A stretch of DNA of 57,418 nt from JBDNJM01 sp041687755 (GCA_041687755.1 JBDNJM010000001.1:1-57418), one strand, 5' to 3'. Positions 1 to 8,455 are shown, numbered from the stretch's first letter. Notes: a model not told the origin generated them from the sequence alone. Numbers and translations are program-made.

Positions 1-405
1 CGCCAGCGTGCTGCGTGCGATCTGGCACTTCAGCCCACGCAGCTTGATCGGTCGCAGCAGCTTCGGGCGGAACTGTCCGAAGTCGGCCAGAATCCGGGCA
101 TCCTTGCGGTCCGTCTTCCTGTGGCTCTCGCAGATCAGGCGCAACTCGCGAGGGTTGGCGACGATGACCTCGTGCCCGCAGCTCGTTGCGAGCTCTGCGA
201 TCCAGCGGCTGGGCGCGCTGGCCTCGAGCACGACTCGCGACTTAGGCTCGGACGAGAAGCAGGTGCGCATGTCGGCTTGCTTGGTGGCAAGAATCCCCTC
301 GTGGACCCGCTCACCCGAGGGCTCCACGGTGCAGTACGCGCTCGAGCGCAATCCCAGGTCCAGACCGATAGTGCGGGGGAAGGTGGCGGCGTTAGGCTGA
401 GTCAT
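1..405 (-). CDS. IS110-family transposase, N-terminal part (runs off window)
   Basis: Reading the minus strand from the ATG at 403-405 gives 135 codons without a stop to the window edge. The product starts MTQPNAATFPRTIGLDLGLR and continues with VVLEASAPSRWIAELA, then ANPRELRLICESHRKTDRKD. This is the DEDD (RuvC-like) catalytic domain of IS110 transposases. The acidic residues are visible: the D of IGLDLG, the E of LEAS and the Ds of TDRKDA. These enzymes mobilise their element with a guide RNA made from a noncoding end. The C-terminal Tnp20 domain with its serine lies outside the window, so I cannot say whether the gene is intact. Nothing in the visible part is broken. Confidence 0.9.
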   Translation of the reverse strand, partial: MTQPNAATFPRTIGLDLGLRSSAYCTVEPSGERVHEGILATKQADMRTCFSSEPKSRVVLEASAPSRWIAELATSCGHEVIVANPRELRLICESHRKTDRKDARILADFGQFRPKLLRPIKLRGLKCQIARSTLA

Positions 406-495
406 GGCTAGTCTCCATGGCGGGTGGTTTGTGAAGCCCTCGCATCATGCAGTCCGCTCGCGGTGACGGCGCGGAGGCCGGCCTTTTCACCCCAT
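1..495 (-). mobile_element. IS110-type insertion sequence, transposase 5' end plus left end
   Basis: The element comprises the transposase start and the roughly 90 nt upstream of it (406-495), which hold no ORF worth calling. In IS110 elements the noncoding end upstream of the transposase carries the bridge RNA. 90 nt is short for that, so the true edge may lie further right. I place the edge at 495/496 because the sequence becomes a copy of a dispersed palindrome from 496, while the outer part expected on its left is missing. The other end is outside the window. Confidence 0.5.
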
Positions 496-595
496 CAGGC
501 ACGTTTTCTGCGGTTCCGTGTGCATCAGCCGCTGCGCGGCTGATGCACACGGAACCGCAGAAAACGTGCCTGGCACCGTATCGTCCCCCCCCCGG
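496..595. repeat. Capped palindrome, copy 1 (37-bp perfect arms)
   Basis: Positions 496-532 are perfectly complementary to 536-572, with loop TGC. The core GTGCCTGGCAC sits at the right edge and is followed by CGTATCG and a C-run. The right border (GAAAACGTGCC then TGGCACCGTATCG then C-run) is the same as in the palindrome at 55092-55227, but the inner stem is unrelated. The left arm stops at CAGGCACG without the GATACGGTG cap seen at 55111. From 596 to 804 I see only the leader of the next gene. Confidence 0.85.
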
Positions 596-804
596 GCTGA
601 TGCCTTGTGCGCTGTCCGCGCAACTCGCTCGCTATGACCTCTCGATGCCTGCTCTTGCTGCGGCACGCCTGGGACCTGTCGGCGCCCTGGTCTGCGGGGC
701 GGGCATCTGAGGAGGGACGGGCGGGCGCCGCTCGACTCGGAGGTCGGCCTGGTAAGTTCTACGGAGCGCCGATCCGGGCGCCGACCACCTCAACCCACCT
801 CGCC

Positions 805-2103
805 ATGCTTGCTCTCCTGTGCTCCGTTCTCGGGGCACCGTTTCTCAGCCCCCAAGATGCCGAGGCGCCCGTCGCCGAAGTGCCGGCCGTCGAGGTTGAG
901 GCGCAGGACTTCGGCGAGCCCTGGCCGCTCGACGTGATCGACTACGACGGCAAGGCATTGATCGGGGCCGAGGTGATCTTCCTGAGCGAGGGGCTCTCCG
1001 ATCCGTTTGTCGTCGGCGCCGCGGGGCTGCCGGCGAAGGACTGGGTCAGCTGGATCGAAGTTCTCGGCGAGCGCACGATCACCGACACGGCCGGGCGCGC
1101 GTTGGTGCCGGCCTGGGACACGACGCGCGGGCGCATGAACTGCCTCGTGCGCTGGAACGGGCTGTGCAACGTGCGGCAGTTCAAGGCTCCGGAGCCCTCC
1201 GGCAAGATCGTGAAGCTGCGCGATCGCGGGTCGTTGGTCGTGAGCGTCGAGATGGCCGGCGGCGGGAGCCTCTCGGGAGTGGAGCTCGCCCTGCGCGGGG
1301 ACCGCGACGGCGGTCCGGTCGATCTTTACGTCACGCGCGCGATCGGCGGCGTGGCGACGGTGAACTTCGACTTCCTCGACCGCTTCGGTGATGAGGTGAC
1401 CGACATGACCAACCTGCGCATCGTGCAGCGCGGGCTGTTCAAGGACGAGGTCGCCGCGCGCTTCAAGTACGGCGAGTGGGGCGGTGCGCCGCTCAAGCTG
1501 AAGCTGCGGCCCACGGTGTCCGTGCTGGCCAAGCTCGTGGACCCCAACGGGGAGCCGCTGCGAGGGGCCGTCGAGGTGGTCCTCGGTCACTCCAAGGCGC
1601 CGGACTACACCGTTCCGCTGGTCACGAAGTCGACCGAAACCGGCGAGCTGACGCTGGCGGGCGTGGAGGCAGGCCTGGAGTGCTACATCGCCGCGCGCCG
1701 GCCCGGTGGGCGAGACCTGTACGGCATCGAGTACACGGCGCCGCGAGCGTCGGCCAATCCGGTCGAGCTGGAGATTCAGGACACCGGCCTGGTGTTCATC
1801 GGGCGCTTCGTGCGCGAGGACGGGCGGCCGATCGAGCGTCAGCCGGTGCGCGCGGAGTACCTGGCGGGCAACGCGATTGCCAGCAACGGCGGCGTGATGG
1901 ATATCACCCCGGCGCGCGAGGGCCGCTTCCAGCTGCTGGTCGAGGTGCGCGGTCGCGGTCAGGTGCGCACGGCGAACGTCAGCTTCACGCGCATCGGGGG
2001 CGACACGTTCCCCGAGCTCAAGTACGGGTGGAGCATGGGCGAGGCGGTGCTGCCGGGTATCGTGGACCTCGGCGACGTCGTGCTGGCCGAGTCGGGTCAG
2101 TAG
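805..2103 (+). CDS. Secreted protein with carboxypeptidase-regulatory-like repeats
   Basis: 432 residues. I chose the ATG at 805 because it opens a signal peptide (MLALLCSVLGAPFLSPQDAE); the upstream in-frame extension is arginine-rich and looks like leader. The mature part is beta-rich. It contains several segments of the type V-x-DxxG-x-PLxGA-V typical of carboxypeptidase-regulatory-like or Cna-B-like modules, for example VDPNGEPLRGAVEVV and VREDGRPIERQPV. No catalytic motif is visible. The stop lies 5 nt before the start of the next gene, so the two are probably co-transcribed. The start is preceded by a C-rich leader without a Shine-Dalgarno box. Function unknown; surface or periplasmic adhesion or scaffolding are guesses. 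Confidence 0.75.
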   Translation: MLALLCSVLGAPFLSPQDAEAPVAEVPAVEVEAQDFGEPWPLDVIDYDGKALIGAEVIFLSEGLSDPFVVGAAGLPAKDWVSWIEVLGERTITDTAGRALVPAWDTTRGRMNCLVRWNGLCNVRQFKAPEPSGKIVKLRDRGSLVVSVEMAGGGSLSGVELALRGDRDGGPVDLYVTRAIGGVATVNFDFLDRFGDEVTDMTNLRIVQRGLFKDEVAARFKYGEWGGAPLKLKLRPTVSVLAKLVDPNGEPLRGAVEVVLGHSKAPDYTVPLVTKSTETGELTLAGVEAGLECYIAARRPGGRDLYGIEYTAPRASANPVELEIQDTGLVFIGRFVREDGRPIERQPVRAEYLAGNAIASNGGVMDITPAREGRFQLLVEVRGRGQVRTANVSFTRIGGDTFPELKYGWSMGEAVLPGIVDLGDVVLAESGQ

Positions 2104-2108
2104 TCGCT

Positions 2109-3950
2109 GTGTCGATCTGCTGGATGCTGGCGGCGGCGCTGTTGCAGGCGGCGCCCGCCGAGGTGGGCGTGCCGGCCGAGCTGCTCGTGCGCGATTGGCC
2201 CACGCTGACCGTGCAGGGCGTTCGCGGCGGGCGCTTTGAGGAGGCGCCGCTCGCGGAGGCCGGGGCCGTGGCGTGGTGGCGGGCGAGCGCGGGAGTTCGT
2301 TGGATCGAGGCCCCGGAAGGGTCCGTCGATCCGGGGAGCCCGACGCCTGCCGGCCCGGTCGTCGAGCTGCAGCCGGGGGCCTGGATCGAGCAACCGATCG
2401 CCAGCTTCGCGGGCCCTGACGATGCACCGCTGGCGCAGTTTCGGGGCCACGGCGAGCTCGCGGTGACGCTCTCAGGTCCCGGCGGAGAGCGGCGCTGGGA
2501 GTTGAGCCTCAACGACGCGAGCAGCTCGTACGTCAGGGCTCCTGTGCTGTCGGAGGGCGAGCGCGCCCCGGCGGCGCGTTGGACGCTGCGGGTCGCGGTG
2601 CCGGGGGACGCAGCCGAGGCCACGGTGCTCCGCCAGATCGACTTCACCGTGGAGCTTCCCGCCCCGGACCGCGAGGCCATGGCTGAGCACCTGATCGCAG
2701 TCGCGGAGTGGGCCTTCGAGCCCTGGCTAGAACTCGCGGTCGATCGCGTCGGACCGGTGGAGACCGCGTTCCTCGTGCAGGACTTCGACGCGCTCGATGG
2801 CCGTCCGCTAGGCGAGCCTAAGCGGCGTTCGACGCTGCACCCGATCTACATGCAGCTGCTTGACGCCCAGGCCGCCGCGCCGCGCGAGGCGTGGGGGGCC
2901 GCGCTCTCCGCGTTCATCGAGGACTACCTGACTCTGGGCCTCAATTCAGGAACCGGGCTACCCCAGTTCTACGACGGGGTCGCCGACGAGGTGCTGCCGG
3001 ACGTGCCGATGGAGATCGGGCTGCATCTCGAGTTCCTGCTCGACGTCGCCGAGCGCGGCCCCGAGGCCTTCCGAGCGCGGGCGCTGGAGGCGGCGCGGCG
3101 CATCGGGGAGACGGTGCTGCGGGCGGGGCTGTTGCCCGACGGCAACGTCGCCGCCAAGTACCGACCTTCAGACGGCCAGGCGCTGACGTCGACGGTCGAG
3201 CTGCGGCGGCTCGACGTGCCGGCGCAGCTCGTGCGGCTTGCCGTAGCGGTCGATGAAGAGCGCTTCATCGCGCCCGCTCGCGAGGCCGTGTTGACGTTCG
3301 AGTACGACCACCGGTGGCCGGGCACCTGGGACTTCATCGATCCCGGCTTCGACGACATGTACGGCCACTACGGCGGGCGCGCGGCGACGATGTGGCGCAG
3401 CGTTCCCGACGACGAGAGCTTTCGGCAGGTGGCGCTGGGAGGGTTCGAGTTCTTCGAACCGCTGTGGCGCGATGCTCTGCGGCACGGCGGGAACATCGCG
3501 GCGGATCAAGTGCGCTGCTGGAGGATCGCGATCGACCTCGTGCGCGCGGATCCGAGCCTCGCGGAGCGCGTGCGCGAGCTGCTGCTGGAGGCCGTCCAGA
3601 TCCACTGGGTGGGGCAACAGGACGGCGCGGGCCGCTGGGTCGACGTGACCATCGTCGGCTTCGGCCCGAAGGCTCTGCCGGTGGGGGACACGGCCGGCGT
3701 GCCCCAGAACCAGCTCGAGGGGCTGGCGGCGGTGATTGCGGCCACGGACGTGCTGGGGCTGGAGGAGGCCCAGGTTGGAGAGCTGCTGGCGCGCTTCGCC
3801 GCCGTTGAGCAGCGCAGTCTTGAGGCCTTTGGTGGCCCCTTTGGGTTGATCCCCGGGTCGCTCAGGACCACAGGCGGACCCCAGCCGGCGATCGGGAGCT
3901 TGCGGCTCTTGGGCAGCGTGGTGCTTCTGCTCGATGCACTGACTGAATGA
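2109..3950 (+). CDS. Secreted protein of unknown function with helical toroid-like C-terminal half
   Basis: 613 residues from the GTG at 2109; the ATG at 2124 is an alternative. Both give a short hydrophobic export signal (ICWMLAAALLQAAPA). Roughly the first 200 residues are beta-rich, reminiscent of a jelly-roll. The remaining 400 are helical, with aromatic and acidic stretches such as PGTWDFIDPGFDDMYGHYGG, LPQFYDGVADEVLPD and HWVGQQDGAGRW. That layout recalls alpha/alpha six-barrel glycosidase-like proteins, but I see no family signature I can name. It lies 5 nt downstream of the regulatory-like-repeat protein. The long ORF upstream of 2109 in the same frame is a shadow of that gene. Confidence 0.7.
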   Translation: MSICWMLAAALLQAAPAEVGVPAELLVRDWPTLTVQGVRGGRFEEAPLAEAGAVAWWRASAGVRWIEAPEGSVDPGSPTPAGPVVELQPGAWIEQPIASFAGPDDAPLAQFRGHGELAVTLSGPGGERRWELSLNDASSSYVRAPVLSEGERAPAARWTLRVAVPGDAAEATVLRQIDFTVELPAPDREAMAEHLIAVAEWAFEPWLELAVDRVGPVETAFLVQDFDALDGRPLGEPKRRSTLHPIYMQLLDAQAAAPREAWGAALSAFIEDYLTLGLNSGTGLPQFYDGVADEVLPDVPMEIGLHLEFLLDVAERGPEAFRARALEAARRIGETVLRAGLLPDGNVAAKYRPSDGQALTSTVELRRLDVPAQLVRLAVAVDEERFIAPAREAVLTFEYDHRWPGTWDFIDPGFDDMYGHYGGRAATMWRSVPDDESFRQVALGGFEFFEPLWRDALRHGGNIAADQVRCWRIAIDLVRADPSLAERVRELLLEAVQIHWVGQQDGAGRWVDVTIVGFGPKALPVGDTAGVPQNQLEGLAAVIAATDVLGLEEAQVGELLARFAAVEQRSLEAFGGPFGLIPGSLRTTGGPQPAIGSLRLLGSVVLLLDALTE

Positions 3951-3990
3951 GCTCTCCTCCGTAGCGCCGCGTCCCACACACGACTCCCCG

Positions 3991-4299
3991 TTGATCCGCC
4001 TGCCCCCCGATCGGCCGCTCTGGCAGCGGCTGGTGCTGCCTGTCTGCGGCCTCGCCATGGTGCTGGTGGGGACCCTCCTGTTCCTGACGCCCGCCCTGCC
4101 CGGGTTCTGGCTAGTTGTGGTCGGTGCGCCCTTCCTGTTCGCCTACTCACGCTCGAGCGAGACCTGGGCCCAGCGGCGGGTGCTGCGGGGTCTTGTCGGG
4201 GTTCGCTCCCGCGTTTTTAGGGTCTTCCCCTGGATTCGGGGCCGCGCCCAGGCGCGGCGGATGAGAAAGCGGGTCGCAAGAACCGGCGAGGGGCCGTAG
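3991..4299 (+). CDS. Small membrane protein, PGPGW-like
   Basis: 102 residues starting at TTG 3991. There are two adjacent hydrophobic segments around residues 13-34 and 36-53, separated by the turn PALPGFW. A strongly basic tail follows, containing RGRAQARRMRKRV. The arrangement (hydrophobic helix, Pro-Gly-aromatic turn, hydrophobic helix, basic cytoplasmic tail) resembles small PGPGW transmembrane proteins, whose role is unknown. It sits 41 nt after the preceding stop and may belong to that operon. The TTG start is the least certain part. Confidence 0.6.
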   Translation: MIRLPPDRPLWQRLVLPVCGLAMVLVGTLLFLTPALPGFWLVVVGAPFLFAYSRSSETWAQRRVLRGLVGVRSRVFRVFPWIRGRAQARRMRKRVARTGEGP

Positions 4300-4387
4300 T
4301 TAAAGTCTTGTCCCGCGCGCCCGCCGGGTGCGCCACGTTCCACCCACTACACCGTCGAGCCCCTCACGGCTCGATCCCACTGACTCC

Positions 4388-5419
4388 ATGAAGACCATCC
4401 ACGCCTGGGCCGGATTGGCCGCTGCGATTGCAGCGGTCTCGGTCAGCGCGCTGCCCACTGGGCAGCCCGCGGCGGAGGATCTCGGCACGCTTCCGAACGT
4501 GCCCGTGATCGACTTCGCCAACACGCCTGCGAGTTCGCTCGCCGACCTGACCGGCAACGCCGTCCTGATCGAATTCTTCGCCCACTGGTGAGGCCCCTGC
4601 GCCTCAGCGGTTCCGCACACGAACGAGCTCATGGAAAAGTTCGACGGGCGGGGCCTCAGCATCATCGGCGTGACCGGTGAGACGGACGAGGAAGGACGTG
4701 AGAAGACCGTGGACTGGGTCGAAGACAAGGGCATGCAGTACGGGTATGCGTACGACGAGGGGCTGGCGCTGTTCCGCTCCCTCGGCCTGAACGCATTCCC
4801 CTCGGCGGTTCTGATCGACCCCTTTGGAAACATCGTGTACTCGGGGCACCCCGCGCGCCTCGACAGCCTGACGATCGAGTCGGCATTGATCGACGCGCTG
4901 CCGATGCCGCTGCACGCCTGGGGTGAGGAACTCGCTCCGGTGAAGAGCGCCCTCGCGATGGGCCACTACGGCCCGGCGAAGACGGCCGCCGCCAAGCTGA
5001 CCGGTGTTGAAGCGGCCGCTTTGATGCCGGCGTTCATCGACCGCATCGTCGGCGTGCGCGTCGCGGGCGCGACCGCGCTCGTTGAGAAGCTCGACGTGCG
5101 CGGTGCCATGAAGGCGCTCGACGGCTACGAGGACGCGTACGCAGGCCTCGAGGGCCCGCTCGCGTCGATGGCCGCCCTGGCGGAGCAGCTCAAGGGCGAG
5201 CGCGCCCAGGCCGCCCTCGTCGCCCAGGAGCGCGTCACCGCGATTCTTGGGGAGCTGCAGAGCGAAGAGGCCGAGGCGAGCGTCGAGCTCATCGAAGGTC
5301 ACCTGGTTGAACTTCAGAAGATCGCGAAGGACTTCGACGGCCTCGCGCCGGGCGATGACGCCTCCGGCATCGTCGAGATGCTGCCGGACTACATCGAGTA
5401 CCTGAAGCAGCAGAAGTAG
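4388..5419 (+). CDS. Exported thioredoxin/TlpA-like selenoprotein (TGA read as Sec at codon 68)
   Basis: 343 residues if the in-frame TGA at 4589-4591 is decoded as selenocysteine. The N-terminus (MKTIHAWAGLAAAIAAVSVS) is a signal peptide. Residues about 36-160 form a TlpA/ResA-type thioredoxin fold: beta strand AVLIEFFAHW, then U68-G-P-C71 in place of the usual CGPC, helix PHTNELMEKF, strand LSIIGVTGE, and the cis-proline region FPSAVLIDPFG (P138). The frame stays open for 67 codons before and 276 codons after the TGA, and homology runs straight through it. The last 180 or so residues are a helical extension with charged repeats. The expected role is periplasmic dithiol or peroxide redox chemistry, with Sec as the attacking residue. 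There is no Shine-Dalgarno sequence before the ATG. A nonsense mutation of a Cys codon is the only real alternative. Confidence 0.85.
4589..4616 (+). promoter_or_regulatory. Candidate bacterial SECIS element at the Sec codon
   Basis: The UGA forms the base of a stem: UGAGGC (4589-4594) pairs with GCCUCA (4601-4606) around loop CCCUGC. Directly after it, GCG (4607-4609) pairs with CGC (4614-4616) around GUUC, giving a loop with a G and U about 19-20 nt after the UGA. Bacterial SECIS hairpins lie immediately downstream of UGA and present an apical G/U to SelB. The fold was done by eye and the two stems may compete with other pairings. Confidence 0.4.
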
Positions 5420-5423
5420 AGCG

Positions 5424-5541
5424 CTAGAGGGCCCCAGCCGATGCGCTGGCTCCTCCGAGCGAGGTCACAGGACCCCGCGCGACCCCGGTCGTGCGGGGTC
5501 CTGTGCATTGGGGCGGCGCGCGGCCCGGTCAGGGGCCGAGG
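5424..5541. repeat. Intergenic duplication, copy A
   Basis: This block begins CTAG then GGGCCCCAGCCGATGCG and ends near CAGGGGCCGA. It recurs at 5614-5694 with point differences. Copy A carries an internal hairpin (5466-5505) that copy B lacks. Confidence 0.7.
5466..5505. terminator. Long hairpin, probable bidirectional terminator
   Basis: Thirteen perfect outer pairs (5466-5478 with 5493-5505) continue through a G-T wobble into five more (CGACC with GGTCG around CC). It lies between the selenoprotein gene and the convergent FG-GAP lipoprotein gene. There is no T-run, so it is a terminator by position and strength only. Confidence 0.55.
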
Positions 5542-5573
5542 TCGGGGAATCGTGTCAGACACGATTCCCCGAC
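5541..5573. repeat. 33-bp perfect palindrome with GTGTCAGACAC core
   Basis: Sixteen-bp arms surround a single A at 5557. Two shortened copies of ACGATTCCCC follow up to about 5591. The core is a variant of the GTGCC-GGCAC cores at 496-572 and 55092-55227 and of GTGTCTGACAC at 57366. Confidence 0.8.
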
Positions 5574-5613
5574 ACGATTCCCCGATTCCCCCGGCTACTA
5601 TCCCGACAGGCTC

Positions 5614-5694
5614 CTAGGGGGCCCAGCCGATGCGCTGGCTCTTCCGAGCGGGGTCCTGTGCATTGGGTCAGCGCGCGACCTGATTAGGGGCCGA
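5614..5694. repeat. Intergenic duplication, copy B (hairpin missing)
   Basis: The block matches 5424-5541 (CCCAGCCGATGCGCTGGCTC, then GGGGTCCTGTGCATTGGG, then AGGGGCCGA). The left half and loop of the copy A hairpin are absent, so only one arm (GCGGGGTCCTGTG) remains. It ends 11 nt before the stop of the minus-strand lipoprotein gene. Confidence 0.7.
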
Positions 5695-5705
5695 AGAAGT
5701 GTGGT

Positions 5706-8060
5706 TCAGTGCGGCGGCAGCGCCCGAATGGCGCTTACGTCGTGGCTGAACGCGTTCGCCGAGAGCAGGTCCAGCCAGCCGTCGCCGTCGATGTCGGCGA
5801 GCGCCACGTCGAGGGGCCCCAGGCCGCAGCTCACGCGCGGGCCCACGGCCAGGCGCGGGGCGGGCTCGCTGCGCTGGAAGTAGAGCTCGAGGCGGTGGGA
5901 GTTCTGGGCGGCGCAGGCCACGTCCACGAGTCCGTCGCGGTCGAGGTCGCCTGCCGCGACCCGCGCGGGCCGGGCGCCGGTGGGGGCCTCGGGGCCCGCT
6001 TGGAGGCTGTCGGGGCCGAGCTTCAGCGCGCGCACGCGGCCGTGGTCGAGCCCCGCGCTGGTGCCGAGCAAGAGGTAGGCGGTGTCCTCGGCGGCATCCA
6101 GATCGATAGGCCAGCCCTCGAATTCGACGAAGGCCAGTTGCTCGGGCGCCGCGGCGCTTCCGCCCGCGTCCAGCGGCAGGCGGTAGAGCGCGACCCAAGC
6201 GCGGCCCTGCTCGCCCCCGGCGACCAGGCAGCGCGTGCCGTCGAGCCGCGCGATCGAGCTGGGCGCAGGGTGCGGGAGCGTGAACCAGGTCGGCTCGCTG
6301 GCGCTCCCGGGCAGCACGGCTAGGCCGCGGCTCGCCGGGTCCACCGCGACGAGGGCGGCGTCTTCGGGCACGCCGTGGGCGGCGAGATCGCTGGCCGCGC
6401 GCAGGGCCACGGGCCCCAGCGCGTCGGGCGTGAAGTTGCCGCGCGCGTCCGCGCTCAGCCGCAGCACGCGGGAGCCCTCCGTGGGACTTAGCAGCACGGC
6501 GAGGCGCGGCGTGCGGCCCACGCCGCCCGTCAGCACCGCACGGCGCGGAGCGTCGCCCAGGGCCAGGCTCGCCAGCGGCGCGATCGGGGCACCCGGACGC
6601 GGTGCGCCCAGCACGTGCAGGCTCCCGTCGCCGCCGCACAGCGCGACGGCCTCGGCGCGCCCGTCCCCGTCGACGTCAGCGGCCGCCACGGCGAGCGGGT
6701 TGGTCCCGACGGGCAGGCGGCTGGCCTCGAGGAACGGGTCGGAGCCAGGTCCGGCTTGGCCGCTGCCGCTCGTCACGCCGAGCGCCGCGGAGTCGCGACC
6801 GACGATGCACAGATCCAGCGCGCCGTCCCCGTTTAGGTCGCAGAGCGCGAGATCGAGCGGCGACTGACCGGCGTACTCGGAGGTGTACAGGTCGAAGCGG
6901 TCCTCGGCTGCCGACCACTCGCCCATCACGCCATAGTTGGAGTCTTGGCGATTGATCGTCAGCAGCTCCTGGTCGCCGTCGCCGTCGATGTCGGCCGCGA
7001 GCAGCGCGATGGGCAGATCGCCAGGTGTTTGGAAGCGTCGCCAGCCGGCGGGATCGTCGGCTGCGCCCTGCATGCCGAAGACCCACAGCTCGGCGTCGCC
7101 GCCGGCGATCGCCTGTTCGAGATCGCCGTCGCGGTCCAGGTCCAGTTCCGTCATGGCGCGGGGAATGCCGGGCAGGGACAGGAACTTGATGTCGGCGTCG
7201 GCGTTGAAGGCCTCGGCCGGGACGTTGCTGAAGCCGCGCGGCAGCTGCCAGCCGACGTGCACGCCCGAGCCGTCGGCGGCGACGTGCAGGAAGGTTCCGC
7301 GCTCGCCTTCCAGCTGTAGGCTGCGCGAGGTGCCCGCGGCGTCGAGGGCGATCAGGGTCGAGTCGCGCGTGAGCACCAGCAGGTCCTCGGAGCCGTCGGC
7401 GCCCAGATCCCCGGCCGCGAGGGCGACCGGGGCGGCGGGCAGGGGAACCCGAATCGGGGCGGCGTCCGGTGAGTCGGGGTCGTACAGGCTGAGGACCGAG
7501 GTCTCGCGGCTGGCGAGCGCGACGCGCGCGCGTCCATCGGTCCCGTGCACGAGCACGGGCGGCAGGGCCCAGCCGTCGGCCGGGAGCCGCTGAAGGAGGG
7601 TGGGGGAGCCGGTGGCGTCGGCGCCGATGAGCAGCAGGGCGCCAGGCGACTCGAGCGCGACGGCCAGCAGGGGGATCTCGCCGGGCAATCGGACGAGGCC
7701 CGCTCCCTTAGCCCCGAGGCCCAGCTCCTGCCTGGCCCCGAAGCCGGGCGCTCGGCGGCCGGCCGTGGCGGACGGCGCGGTGCGCTGCTCGCGCGGCGCG
7801 GTGCCCTCCAGGCGGTGCGCGGTGCCCTCCAGGCGGTGCGCAGTGCCGTCCAGGCGAGGCGCGATCGTGTTCGGCGCGGCGGAGTCCGACGCTGCTTCAG
7901 AGTGGGTTCGATCGCGCGGTTGGGCGATCGCGCTCGACGGGTTGGATCCCGCGAGGGCGCCGGTGCCGTGCCAGGTGAGCCCGCGCTGCTCGCAGCCGCT
8001 CGTCGCGAGGACCGAGCCAAGAACTAAAGCGGACCCAGCAACGATGGAAACGGTGCGCAT
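5706..8060 (-). CDS. FG-GAP/VCBS-repeat lipoprotein
   Basis: 784 residues from the ATG at 8058-8060. The start MRTVSIVAGSALVLGSVLAT is followed by SGC, a lipobox (LATSGC), which decides the start over an ATG 36 nt upstream. A low-complexity linker contains three copies of GTAHRLE (21-bp DNA units, 7801-7863). The rest holds repeated calcium-binding-like loops typical of FG-GAP/VCBS beta-propellers: DLDRDGDLEQAI, DIDGDGDQELL, DLNGDGALDLCI, DVDGDGRAEAV, DLDRDGLVDV and DIDGDGWLDLL. Such proteins are lipid-anchored on the outer membrane or exposed outside and often bind protein or glycan. It is convergent with the selenoprotein gene. The precise ligand is unknown. Confidence 0.88.
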   Translation of the reverse strand: MRTVSIVAGSALVLGSVLATSGCEQRGLTWHGTGALAGSNPSSAIAQPRDRTHSEAASDSAAPNTIAPRLDGTAHRLEGTAHRLEGTAPREQRTAPSATAGRRAPGFGARQELGLGAKGAGLVRLPGEIPLLAVALESPGALLLIGADATGSPTLLQRLPADGWALPPVLVHGTDGRARVALASRETSVLSLYDPDSPDAAPIRVPLPAAPVALAAGDLGADGSEDLLVLTRDSTLIALDAAGTSRSLQLEGERGTFLHVAADGSGVHVGWQLPRGFSNVPAEAFNADADIKFLSLPGIPRAMTELDLDRDGDLEQAIAGGDAELWVFGMQGAADDPAGWRRFQTPGDLPIALLAADIDGDGDQELLTINRQDSNYGVMGEWSAAEDRFDLYTSEYAGQSPLDLALCDLNGDGALDLCIVGRDSAALGVTSGSGQAGPGSDPFLEASRLPVGTNPLAVAAADVDGDGRAEAVALCGGDGSLHVLGAPRPGAPIAPLASLALGDAPRRAVLTGGVGRTPRLAVLLSPTEGSRVLRLSADARGNFTPDALGPVALRAASDLAAHGVPEDAALVAVDPASRGLAVLPGSASEPTWFTLPHPAPSSIARLDGTRCLVAGGEQGRAWVALYRLPLDAGGSAAAPEQLAFVEFEGWPIDLDAAEDTAYLLLGTSAGLDHGRVRALKLGPDSLQAGPEAPTGARPARVAAGDLDRDGLVDVACAAQNSHRLELYFQRSEPAPRLAVGPRVSCGLGPLDVALADIDGDGWLDLLSANAFSHDVSAIRALPPH

Positions 8061-8455
8061 CGGGGCATCAGACCAGGAACCCCGCAAGAACGCCAAGTGC
8101 GGGAGCCGCGGATCCGGCTGCCGCGGCCCGGCTGTTGCATGGGCTTCGCAGGGACGCCGGACCTTTGCCTCTGCAGACCACTCGACCTCGGTCGGGCGCG
8201 ATCGCCTCCGGCGTCCCCTTCTCCAACTCGTCAGGAATCACGCCCGCTGTGGCCCACCCGTAAGAGAGCGTGGCCAAGAACGGGGCCAGGAATGGGTCCG
8301 GAAGCGGGCTCGGGCCCGTCCTAGAGCAGCGGGGGCCAGGGCCCGCCTCTCCCGGATGGATACCTATCGCCGGCTGGGTAACCTCTCCCGGACCCAGACC
8401 TACCGCGGGGTGGGTTGCGCTGGCCATGGCCGTCGCGGTCCCTGCTCGCGATGCA

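Noticed and set aside
790..2427. 545-codon ORF on the minus strand
   Set aside because: It lies antisense to two well-supported genes and its product is rich in R, P and H without any domain, as expected for shadows in GC-rich DNA.
4589..4591. A true stop ending a short peptide at 4591, with a separate gene from 4631
   Set aside because: The split would cut a thioredoxin fold between the two motif residues. The downstream part has no good start, and the frame is continuous.
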